Assembly (NCBI GenBank): GCA_036936605.1
Contig: JAUPFV010000002.1
Location: 317,022,893-317,086,892 of the forward strand
Length of the DNA stretch: 64,000 nt
Direction: 5' to 3'
Source of the DNA: Limnanthes douglasii subsp. nivea
Taxonomy: Eukaryota; Streptophyta; Magnoliopsida; Brassicales; Limnanthaceae
Below are positions 11,893-22,064 of this stretch, in pieces. The notes under the pieces were generated by a model. It ran no database searches and was not told where the DNA came from. It saw nothing but the letters and a program-made list of their open reading frames with translations. The position numbers were made by a program, and so were the translations under genes. Numbering within the stretch: position 1 is the first letter of the stretch; each line of letters begins with the position of its first letter.

Positions 11893-12535
11893 ACACCTGT
11901 AAAATAAAATACTGAAATCACTTAATAAAATTTTATTAATAAAAAAATATTATTTTAAAAATTTGACATATAAATTAGAACACCAAAAATACTTATAAAA
12001 CTTTATTAATGAAATAATTTTATTTTAAATTTAAAAGATATAAAATAAATAGTATATGAGGGAAGACAAATGATGGTTCACATGTTTGCTATAAAGTTTT
12101 GAATTTTATTCTTCTTTCACGTATATTAATAAAGTTTTGAATCTTCCATCTTCTGTGTATATAGATTATAATATTAAGAATAAAAAATGGAAATGATTTA
12201 TTATTTAACAATTTTTTTATCTGATTCGTGTGAGTTTGCCAGATTTATTAATAGACATTGAATGCATTCAATCTTGTTTTTGTGAGATGAATCGATTTAC
12301 AATTCGGGTGGTTATTTGTTAAGAAGTGACAACTTAGTGGTTATTTGATATTTTCTGAAATTTATTTAATTTATCTCATGTATTTTTTTTCATGTTTAGG
12401 TGAGATGGCAAACCCATCATCACCATATATTTTACGGTAAGATAACTTCACTGGTGATAGTAAAGCCGGTGTAAATATATGAAGTAAGCGTATCATGACT
12501 TTATATAAATATAGTGGACCAATAAAATTTCAAAA

Positions 12536-12608
12536 GGGGATGTAGCTCAAATGGTAGAGCGGCTGCTTTGCATGTGAGAGGTACAGGGTTCGATCCCTTG
12601 CATCTCCA
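12536..12608 (+). tRNA. tRNA-Ala(UGC), possibly a pseudogene
   Basis: The 73-base sequence folds as a cloverleaf. The acceptor GGGGATG pairs with CATCTCC, with A as discriminator. The D arm is GCTC...GAGC with the GGTA loop. The anticodon loop TTTGCAT (12567-12573) gives anticodon TGC at 12569-12571. The T arm is CAGGG-TTCGATC-CCTTG. The internal promoter boxes are intact: A box TAGCTCAAATGG and B box GGTTCGATCC. The weak point is the anticodon stem: GCTGC faces GTGAG, leaving G-G and C-A mismatches in its two outer pairs. The usual plant tRNA-Ala(UGC) has CTCGC there. Transcription by Pol III is plausible, correct folding and charging are doubtful. It lies inside the hAT-like element at 11590-12685. 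No T run follows immediately. Confidence 0.8.
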
Positions 12609-12689
12609 TTTATTAAGTTTTGCCTTTACCCAAAATTCGTGTCAAACAGGTCGGGTTCGTGTCAAACGGGTGTTTCGTGTTCTAATAAA

Positions 12690-15460
12690 AGTTCTTTGAA
12701 TTAATAAAAAACAACCTAAACTTTTATGATTTTAAAATGACTAATCTTTTTGTTTTAAATAATAATAATAAAATAAAAAGACACTTATTGTCTTGTATTT
12801 TCATTTTAGTTCTTATTTATTAGACTATGATTATATTTTTTGATGATTAAACGGTTATAATGCTCATTAATTTGGAATGTGTTTTGACTTTTACTTTTAA
12901 ATGATGGAGATAAAAGTTCTTGATGACCACAACGATTAAAAATTTAAAAGAATGAAATAAAGAGAAAAGAAAAAATCACAAATTTGTTTATGTCTGAAGC
13001 GTCCACTAATGCTTTGGAAAATTATTCAGATTTGAGGATTTGAATTCCTTAAATCATTTGGCAGTCGTTCAAATTAATTGTACAAATCTATATATCTTCC
13101 ATATTAAATCAATTTTTTAATTTTTTCTAAATTACTATGGTTTGATGTACTCGCCATTTTCTGGGTCATATTTTTTATTGGGCTTCCAAAGTCTAACAAC
13201 TAAATTTTTGGAGTAATCAACCATTTGTTAAGATCCACATTTGACCCAACTAGTATAACATTGTATACATCTCTGATACTTATTATTATTATTGTATGCA
13301 GGTTCATATGTATTTAACTGAATGCTGATTTTACTTAATTAATTTTACATGTAACAACATGCCTCAATATTCTAAATTTACATGTGATGAGACATTCCAA
13401 GTTTTGGGATATTTACAATCTCCCACTTCGATCATTCATATAAACTGAAATGTATACATCTGAATGTGCAATTATATAACGTTTTTGTTTACAAATAACT
13501 CATTATATGTTTTATCGTGTCATATGATAGTTAATAATGAACCCAATGTTATCAACTACATTTTATCTATATGTAATTGATCCTAAAATAGATGAATTAT
13601 CAACTACCACTTTAATGTCCCGACTTTCATAGAATGCAACATGTCATCGATAAAATCTCGTATTCACTACGTGCTGATTTTCAACTCAGTTCTACTGAAC
13701 TGAATTGAGATCGCTTAAAACGCGAGAATAAAAATAGAATGAATTATATAATTATTTAAATAAATGTATGCATATAATTTGAAATAATTATACAATTTGA
13801 AACTGAAACTGAAACATCAAACAATATTTGATACAACACTCTCATTGAATATAAATAACCTCTAAGTTAATGACACAACAAGAATAATATGTTCGTGAAA
13901 GATTGGGGATAATAATGCCCTAGTGTTATAATCTGTAATATTTGAGTGTGTGTCAATGTGCTCAACCCTTATATGAACATTTTGGATTCATTGTTTCACA
14001 TATATGAACTTAATTTCTATATTATTAGACTTGTTAGAGTTGATGTTTATGTTTGGTAACATGATAGCTGAAGTAGTATCATAATGGAGCATGAGATCTC
14101 TTTCAATTTCTTCAACTACAAGTAATCCTATAACAAAAATTCTTAACCAATGTGCATGATTTGAGGTTATGAAACATTCTATATACTCGGTTACCATAAT
14201 GTAATTTTTATAATAGATTGTTTCACACTACTCCACAATATGTTGTCTTTTATCAGAATGAATACATAGTCGGTAGTGATAGTTCCAAAAATATTTTGAG
14301 GGGATATTGAAGTAAAACTATGTTTGAAAAGGCAAATTCGTTATACAACTTACTTAGTAAATGTTTTAGATAGAGAAGTTCCACATTTTAGAAACATAAA
14401 GTCATAAACAATAATTGTCTAATCATTAATCAATCACCCTTCCCCAAAGGGGTAGGGTTCTTTCATAGTACATTTGTTGGGCCTCACATATCTAAACAAA
14501 TTACTAATTATGGTCCATTCCACAAGTTTGTTGTTTGTTACAAATTGATCATTTTGTATTACATAATTATAAATTATTCCTAAAATACTTTCTTTATGTC
14601 AAATTCTACCCCTAACTTTCTAAAGTATTCTAGTTGATTTATTCTTCCTCATCAGTAGCCCTCAAGTCCTTGTGAAGATGTTCGAGCAAGGACTGTTATA
14701 TGACCAATCTTATATTCATCGAACTACTTGGTGCTTTAACTGTTAATTTTTCAAGTGAAAATCCTCCATTCGAATGCAAAAAGTATCTCTTCAAATTTTG
14801 TGAACTATTCCATGAGCAAAGAAATATTCCACAAACTTTTGATTAAAGATATCTTCCTCGAATTCTTGACCAAAGAAATATTCCTCAAACTTTTCATAAA
14901 GTTTTGATTTACTTTGTTCACATAAAGCACCCTCGAATTTTTAAGCAAATAATCCTCGAATCCTTGAACAAAAAAATCTTCCCCAATTTTTTTCTTGAGC
15001 TTTGATTTAATTTGTTCATAGAGAGTATCCTCGAATTGTATATATCCTTTTAGCACCCATACCAAACATTTTCCCAACTTTTCTTAGCTTGTGATATCAT
15101 GGTTTTTTATGACACCACCCATGAAAATAATTTTTTTCTGTCAAATGTTGATTGGTATGCCCTTTGCGTGTCCCTCTTTCTGACACGAACTATCCTAGGA
15201 GTGACGTGACACATCCCCAGGCACTTATTACATCTAATCTGAACAGTTTTCCCTTCGACAAACAACCCCTCACATCCTTGGGCATTGACATCTTTTAGAG
15301 TCCATACATTTCCTATAAAATTCCTAGCTCCTTACCGATTTCATATTAATACTTTTAGAGAGATAAATATCTGAAAAAATTATTATAAAGAGAAAGGTGG
15401 ATTTAGCCAAAGAACTTCTGTTTTTCAAAATGGTTAACAATCACCCAGAAAGCCGAAAAA
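12690..15460. other. AT-rich intergenic region without a supported gene
   Basis: No recognisable protein is present on either strand. 14800-15070 contains a degenerate tandem repeat of about 50 bases built around CAAAGAAATATTCCTCAAACTTTT. On the minus strand it gives a repetitive Lys/Ser-rich frame (NISLVKNSRKISLIKS) that is not protein-like. 15100-15460 resembles the leader of the gypsy-like family found at 15467. Confidence 0.35.
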
Positions 15461-15466
15461 GGAAAG

Positions 15467-15970
15467 TTGTGGGTCTATACGTTGAACCAGATCCCTAACC
15501 ACCCATTGTCACATACTATGGTGTTTGGCCTTCCTCGGATATTTCCATTGCAATCATCTCTTCGAACATCTACTCTCAGCCCCCCCCCCCCCCCCCCCCC
15601 CAGTAACGCTTTCTCAACAATTGACAATATTGACTCTATAAAAATGGGAAATGATAAACACTCGAAGGGCTCCTCCTCGAAAAGGAAAATAAATCATAAC
15701 GAGGGTAAACATAAACATATCAAACGCTCCAAAGAGTCTCCATCAGAATTTCCTGCCACTATGTCTTCTACTCCACATGGAACTCCTCATACAACGTCAT
15801 AAATTCCTTCTCGTATAAACATAGTCTCTTTGTTGCCCAGACCACAAACATTCCAATTCAGAATAGTAATAGTCATTTGGAAGATGTAGAAGGTTTGCCG
15901 GTACCTTTATGTTGTACTACTTTGGATGAAATTATACCTTTAGAGTTCAAAACTTTCAATTTCTTATTTT
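15467..15970 (+). pseudogene. N-terminal fragment of the gypsy-like (Transposase_28) family
   Basis: The frame from 15467 reads through a homopolymer of 22 C at 15580-15601 (a Pro run) and then a basic, Ser-rich segment, MGNDKHSKGSSSKRKINHNE, ending PHGTPHTTS before a stop at 15800. The minus-strand copy at 1575-1372 has the same succession (Lys/Arg block, then PQGTPQTTP), which identifies the family. No conserved catalytic domain is present. The poly-C tract may well be a slippage product. The fragment cannot encode a complete protein. Confidence 0.45.
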
Positions 15971-16823
15971 TTCTGAATCTGATTTCTTGTGATCTTTAAG
16001 ATTTCCTTTAACAATATTTTTTCTGATAATTGCAGGAGAACATGGAATGATGTCAGTGGTTTCTATGGTTGGGGAAGTAGATTCTTGTTGAAGAGTACCA
16101 TTTCTGATTTTGATGTGAGACAGAGATCCCATCTCAATAGCATGGAGCGCTTCAATAACTTGAGAATATTTCACCCCATGAGGTAAACTGTGATGTTCAC
16201 TTAATAATAGAATACGGTTCATTTGATAATTTAATCTCAGGGTCAAATTTAGATATCTCAAGAGAAAGATTTTAATGTATTCCATAATTTTGGATTCCAT
16301 ACTTTTGGTTGAGTCTAACCTCGAAGATTATTCTTAGTTTACTTTGATAATAATTGATTTTGATCTTTTGATCTGGTGTTGTATGTTGACAGACAAAGGG
16401 GCTTGAGATCAGAAGGACTTTTGGGATTAGGCTGAGGGCTGGTTTTCTTACAATATTTCTCAACATATCCCAAGTGATTACAATTACAGCTAGTTATAAA
16501 TATTATTTTGTTGTCCGCTAGTTGTAGGATTGAGTTAGTTTGGCTTAAATATCACGTTTTTTTTATTTAATTTTTGGTTTATTATATAAAAAATATATTT
16601 ATCATGGATAAATTTATGAATGTAGGCTAATTTTTTTATCTTAAATATTAAATTCGAATTTATTTTAAACATTGATGTTAGGGTGGCGAGCAAAACCCTA
16701 CACCCATATTTATTAGACAAGAGAATGATCAATGGTATATAAATATTTTATATATATAGTGGACATATGGAAGTCGGGCCCAAATTAAACAATAACAATC
16801 TAATTTTGAAGTCAGATTAAGTC

Positions 16824-17060
16824 TGTTAAGATTTAGTCAAATAAGAGTCCAAGTTTTTAGCATTTTTGGCTAGTACGTGGACGATGGTTGTTTCCATTTT
16901 TCTAGCAGTAGTTGAGGAAATGGTTTCCTTAGTTGAAGTAATGGCCTTGTTTCTAGTAATAGGTGGTTGTAATCCCTCTCTATTTATGTAATGTTCTGCA
17001 GAATGAATATATTATTAATTCGTGTATGTTAATTTCGTAGCCTTGAGTTAATAATTTACA
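16824..17060 (+). repeat. 5' LTR of the copia element
   Basis: It starts TGTTAAGATTTAGTC and ends AATTTACA. It shares with the 3' LTR the blocks CTAGTACGTGGACGAT, GGCCTTGTTTCTAGTAAT and CCCTCTCTATTTATGTAATG. The last block probably contains the TATA-like and poly(A) signals. Confidence 0.95.
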
Positions 17061-17062
17061 TT

Positions 17063-17074
17063 TGGTATCAGAGC
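17063..17074 (+). other. Primer binding site (initiator tRNA-Met)
   Basis: TGGTATCAGAGC lies two bases after the end of the 5' LTR. It is complementary to the 3' end of plant initiator tRNA-Met, the standard primer of copia reverse transcription. Confidence 0.93.
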
Positions 17075-17101
17075 AAATAATACTAAACACCTGAGGGAGA
17101 G

Positions 17102-20100
17102 ATGAGTTCAGAAGCACACTTTGCAACAGCCTCTATTCCAAAGTTTGATGGTGACTACGACCATTGGAGCATGGTCATGGAGAACCTTCTTCATTCCAAG
17201 GAGTATTGGGTTGCTGTTGAAACGGGTTATATTGAGCCAGCGAGCATGGATGGATTGACACTAGCGGTAATAAAGAGCTTAGAGGAGATGAAGGCTAAGA
17301 ATTACTTGTTTCAGTCACTTGACAAGGCAATTCTGAAGACAATCACTCAGAAGGAGACATCTAAACAGCTCTGGGATTCCATGAAGGTGAAGTGTCAAGG
17401 AAAATCTCGAGTAAAGAGAGCTTAACTCAATCGCTTACGCCGGGATTTCGAGGTCTTGGCAATAAAGCAAAGAGAAGCAATCCCTGATTACTTTGATAGA
17501 GTAATGACGATTGCAATTGAGATGAGAAATTATGGAGAAGATGTGGGTGATGTCAAGATTGTTGAGAAGATATTGCGAATTCTTACTGATAAGTGGAACT
17601 ATATTGTTTGTTCCATTGAGGAAGCCAAAGACATAGATTAGTTGTCTATAGATGCATTGCAGAGTTCTCTGCTTGTTCATGAGCAAAAATTTAAAACAGG
17701 TGGAGATGATGAGCATGCCTTGATGGTAACTCATGAAGACAGCTATGGTGGAGGAAGACAGTGAAAAATTGTTTTTCGAGGAGGTCGAGGACAAGGCATA
17801 GGTAGGGGTCGTCAGCCATGAAATAAAGCAACAATTGAGTGTTACAAGTGTCATAAGCTTGGACACTTTCAGTACGAGTGTCAAGCAAACTTTGCAGATG
17901 TGGAAGAATCTGAGGAGATGGTGCTAATGGCGTATATTGAGACGCTTGAAGGTGATAAATATGTTGTGTGGTACATCGACTCCGGGTGCAGCAATCACAT
18001 GTGTGGTGATTTATCTATTTTTTGTGATTTAACGAAAGGATTTAGCAAGGTGGTCAGATTGGGAAACTCTGCAAGTATGAATGTTGATGGAAAGGGAAGT
18101 GTTTGCTTAACCATCAAAGGAATTAAATATACAATACGGGATGTATACTATGTGCCTGGCTTGAAGAATAATCTTCTCAGTGTTGGACAGTTTCAAGAAA
18201 AAGGCTTGGCCGTACTAAATGAAGTCGAATGAGTGTCGCATCTATCATGACACAAAGGGCCTGGTATTTCAAACAAACATGACAGAAAATCAGATGTTTG
18301 TGTTGAGATCAAAAGCCAAATCAATCAACAAAGAAGAGAATTGTCTCCAAGTGATCACTGAAGACGTGGCTTCTCTCTGGCACAAACGATTCGGTCATCT
18401 TAGTCATCAAGGCTTGAAGACATTGCAGGAGAAGAGGATGGTCAATGACTTGCCATTCTCAGTATGCGAAGTTGTATGCACAGATTGTTTGAAAGGCAAG
18501 CAACATCGAGAAGTAATTCCAACAAAAAGTACATGGAGAGCATCGACAAACTTGGAATTGATTCATGCTGACATTTGTGGCCCGATTTCTCCAGACTCAG
18601 AGGGAAAAAAGAGGTACTTCCTTTGTTTTATTGATGACTATAGTAGAAAGGCATGGGTTTATTTTCTTGCATATAAGTCAGATGCATTCAGTACTTTCAA
18701 ACTGTATAAGGCTCTTGTTGAAAAAGAAATGGAGAAATCCATCAAATTCCTAAGAACAGATCGTGGAGGTGAATTCACATCAAGTGAGTTCAACGAATTT
18801 TATGAGAAGAATGGGATCAAACGAATATTAACTGCTGCTTATACACCGCAACAGAACGGATTTGCGGAGCGGAAAAACAGAACCGTGATGAATACGGTGA
18901 TGAGTTTGTTGATTGAGAAGAATGTTCCATGAAAATTATGGGGAGAGGCAGTAAACTGGGTAGTCCACGTTCTTAATCGATGTCCAACAACAGCAGTAAA
19001 AGGAAAAACACCAGAGGAAGTTTGGTATGGGGAGAAAACTTCAGTTGGGCACTTGAGGGTCTTTGGTTGTATTGCCCATGCTCATGTACCTGATGCTAGA
19101 CGAATAAAGCTTGAAGATAAAAGTAGTCGTTGTGTCCTTGTTGGTATTAGTGAACCAACGAAGTCATACCGATTATTTGATCCAATTTCCAATAAGATTA
19201 TTATCAGTCGGGACGTTGTCTTTGAAGAAGATAAACAATGGGATTTTAAAGAAAACACTGAAGAAGACAACTTTTTTTATTTGGAATGGGAAGATGAGAC
19301 CAAAACAGATGAAGATTCAGGTGGTGGAAATGAACAAGGAAATACAGATGAAGAAGAAGAAAATATGGATGAAAATGAAGAAGGAAATACAGAGGATTCT
19401 CCGCTAATAGAACCTCGAAATAGAAGAACACCAAGATGGATTGATAATTATGTTTCTGGAGAAGGATTTTCTGGGGAGGAGAATCACGATTCTTCTGAGA
19501 AGGAAGAGACTTACCTAGTTTTGTTTGCTACTGCTGCTCATTCCGATCCTACTACATTTGATGAGGCAGTAAAAGACAAGAAGTGGAGAGAAGCTATGGA
19601 TATGGAAATGAAGTCAATTAAGAAGAAAAATACGTGGGATCTCATGGAGCTGCCAAAAGGAGCAAAAAAGATAAGAGTCAAATGGGTATACAAAACAAAG
19701 TTGAATGAGCTTGGAGAAGTACAAAAATACAAGGCTCGTCTGGTTGCCAAGGGGTATGCTCAGGAATACGAAATTGATTATAAAGAATTATATGCTCCTG
19801 TAGCTCGCATGGATACAGTTCGAATGATTCTAGCTCTTGTTGCACAAAGAGGGTGGTGTGTATTTCAGCTTGATGTAAAATCAGCATTTCTTCATGGGAA
19901 AATAACTGAGAATGTGTATGTGGATCAACCAAGGGGTTATGAAAGAAAAAATGAGGAGCAAAAGGTCTATAAGCTCAACAAAGCTTTGTACGGGCTCAAG
20001 CAAGTGCCGCGAGCGTGGTTCAGCAGGATTGAGTCATACTTCAAAAGAGAAGGTTTCAAGAAGGAGGATAGTGAGCAAACACTGTTCACTAAAGTTGAAC

Positions 20101-21083
20101 AAGGTAAATGTTTGATTGTTAGTTTGTATGTCGATGATTTAATATTTACTGGAGATGATGAAAGGATGATGCGTGAATTTAAAGAATCCATGATGAAAAA
20201 GTTCGATATGTCAGACTTGGGTAAGATGAGGTATTTTCTTGGCATTGAGGTGATGCAGTTTAATGGTGGCATATCTATCACCCAAACAAAGTATGTAATG
20301 GAGGTGTTGAAAAGGTTTGGAATGGAGCATTGCAATTCTGTTGAAAATCCAATGGTTCCACGAATTAAAATCTCTAAGGATGAAGATGGTGTGGAGATGG
20401 ATGGCTCGTTCTACAAGCAACTGATTGTGAGCCTAACGTATTTAACTGCAACGAGGCCAGACATAACGTATGCAGTTAGTTTACTTAGCAGATACATGTC
20501 AAGACCCACTGGTATCCACTATGAGTCTGCAAAATGAATTCTACGGTATTTGCAAGGAACAAAAAAATATGGTATTCTTTACAAAGAGGAAGGAAATCAT
20601 GTATTGATTGGCTTTACTGATAGTGACTATGCTGGATCAATTGAAGACAGAAGAAGTACGTCAGGTTATGTTTTTATGCTAACTGGGGCTGCAGTATCTT
20701 GGTTATCTCGAAAGCAACCCATAGTAACCTTAAGCACGACAGAAGCTGAGTTTGTAGCAGCCGCAAAGAGTAGTTGTCAAGCTATATGGATGCAAAGGGT
20801 ACTAAAGAAGATAGGCTACAGAGGCAGTGAAAGTACTCTGATTTGCTGTGACAATAGCTCAACAATTAAGTTGTCAAAAAATCCAGTAATGCATGGCAGA
20901 AGCAAGCACATTGACGTGCGCTATCATTTTCTAAGGGAACTTGTGAACGATGGAATTGTGCAGCTTCAGTTTTGTGGAACAAGAAATCAGTTAGCAGACA
21001 TTCTTACCAAACCGTTGAAACTGGAGACATTTCGGGAACTGAGAAAGAAGCTTGGTGTTTGTGACATTTCAGGAGTTAACTAG
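17102..21083 (+). pseudogene. copia gag-pol polyprotein, inactivated by six stops and a frameshift
   Basis: Domains read in order. Gag from 17102 (IPKFDGDYDHW). CCHC zinc knuckle CYKCHKLGHFQYEC near 17842-17883. Protease motif DSGCSNHMC near 17980. Integrase: HKRFGH...CTDC zinc-binding region near 18380-18490, then HADICGP, a conserved RTDRGGEF and PQQNGFAERKNR (18560-18880). Reverse transcriptase: KARLVAKGYAQ, QLDVKSAFLHG and YVDD (19560-20160). RNase H: TDSDYAG, VSWLSRKQ, TEAE, ending ADILTKPL (20600-21020). Stops interrupt the frame at 17423, 17639, 17762, 17819, 18930 and 20535. A frameshift lies at about 18219-18232, where the frame moves by one base. Most stops look like Gln or Arg codons hit by C-to-T changes. 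All catalytic motifs remain readable, so decay is moderate. Confidence 0.93.
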
Positions 21084-21103
21084 CTGCAAATGCAGTCTAG
21101 TTC

Positions 21104-21113
21104 AAGGGAGGGA
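21104..21113 (+). other. Polypurine tract of the copia element
   Basis: AAGGGAGGGA ends one base before the 3' LTR, the expected plus-strand primer position. Confidence 0.85.
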
Positions 21114-21114
21114 T

Positions 21115-21349
21115 TGTTAAGATTTAGTCAAATAAGAGTCCTAGTTTTTAGCATTTTTGGCTAGTACGTGGACGATAGTTGTTTCCATTTTTCTAGCAGT
21201 AGTTGAGGAAGTAGTCTCCTTAGTTGAAGTAGTGGCCTTGTTTCTAGTAATAGGTGGTTGTAATCCCTCTCTATTTATGTAATGTTCTGCAGAATTAATA
21301 TATCATTAATTTGTGTGTTCATTTCATAGCCTTGAGTTAATAGTTTACA
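21115..21349 (+). repeat. 3' LTR of the copia element
   Basis: It starts TGTTAAGATTTAGTC and ends AGTTTACA, directly followed by the AAGTC target duplication. Confidence 0.95.
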
Positions 21350-21354
21350 AAGTC

Positions 21355-22064
21355 CCATATCTCAAATTAAGATGTGATTAAAGTTGTACTTTATTAGGAT
21401 GACGACCAAAACCCTACATCTTAGATTGATTAAACTTGAAAAGATCAATATTATATAGATAAAAAAATATCTCAACTAATTTTAAAATTTTATAAAAATA
21501 TTGAATAATATCATAAGGGAGTCGATCCATTTTGTATATGAAGCCATTATAAATTAGAATAGTTTTGAATAAGTGTTTTATTTAGCCTCTACGGTTTTTG
21601 AATTTCATGTTTTGGCAAATTATTTGAATCCGACTATATTGTTATCTTATGTTTAACACCGATCTCCAAAATATATTCTATATATTTATATTAAAAATCA
21701 AATTATATATTTACGATTTTATTTCTCCAAAAAGGAAAATACTATTCATGTGATTGACACAAGACCCCAGTATACTAAAACGCGTATATAATATATTTTG
21801 AGTATACACGAACCCAACATGAAACCACAGCCAACCCAAGTGTCACCACAACAATCCAACATGCCAACATGCCAACATGCCAACAACCTATCAATCTTAA
21901 AGCAAAAGAAAAAAAGAAAGAAAAAAAGGCATGGGCATATACTCCGTCGACAACACAGTTCCCAAGTCTCGTACAACTCAAAACTCAAAACTCTCTTCTT
22001 TCTTTCTTTCTTAATTGTCTAAAACATACCTGACCCATATTGAAACAGAGTACAAAAAACGAAA
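21355..22064. other. Intergenic region upstream of the reticulon gene
   Basis: 21393-21450 (TTAGGATGACGACCAAAACCC...AAGATCAATATTATATA) resembles 16678-16745 on the other side of the copia element, so the insertion site already held a short direct repeat. A TATA-rich stretch lies at 21785-21798. Three CATGCCAA units form a small tandem repeat at 21860-21882. 21900-22060 is A-rich then pyrimidine-rich and is the probable promoter and 5' leader of the reticulon gene. The transcription start cannot be fixed by eye. Confidence 0.4.

Larger units (their letters stand above)
11590..12685. mobile_element. Probable non-autonomous hAT element with Arg-rich-looking ACCCG subterminal repeats, carrying a tRNA gene
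   Basis: It starts with TAGAGCTGTCAATTTTGG, a TIR type (TAGRGCTGTCAAT) seen on many plant hATs, followed by GACACGACCTGTAAACCC and many ACCCGAA/ACACGAACCC units to 11895. Near the other end, 12634-12683 contains the inverted counterparts CAGGTCGGGTTCGTGTC and GGGTGTTTCGTGTT. The expected terminal TTGACAGCTCTA is missing, so the right end is truncated or deleted. The interior (11900-12530) is AT-rich without a coding frame. The element brackets the tRNA-Ala at 12536. No target duplication was found, so the limits are tentative. Confidence 0.55.
16824..21349 (+). mobile_element. Ty1/copia LTR retrotransposon, structurally complete, coding capacity lost
   Basis: The 4526-bp element has LTRs of 237 and 235 bp that start TGTTAAG and end TTTACA. 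A perfect 5-bp target duplication AAGTC flanks it at 16819-16823 and 21350-21354. A primer binding site complementary to initiator tRNA-Met follows the 5' LTR, and a purine tract AAGGGAGGGA precedes the 3' LTR. By eye the LTRs differ at about 13 sites plus one 2-bp gap, roughly 94-95% identity, so the insertion is not recent. Internal order is gag, protease, integrase, reverse transcriptase, RNase H, which defines copia. I do not assign a lineage. Confidence 0.95.

Noticed and set aside
14805..15077. 90-codon Lys-rich protein on the minus strand
   Set aside because: Its repetitive NISLVKNSRKISLIKS pattern comes from a degenerate AT-rich tandem repeat.
17435..17884. 149-codon open frame on the minus strand inside the copia element
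   Set aside because: It lies opposite the gag/zinc knuckle/protease region, whose plus-strand translation has clear family motifs. It is a shadow frame.
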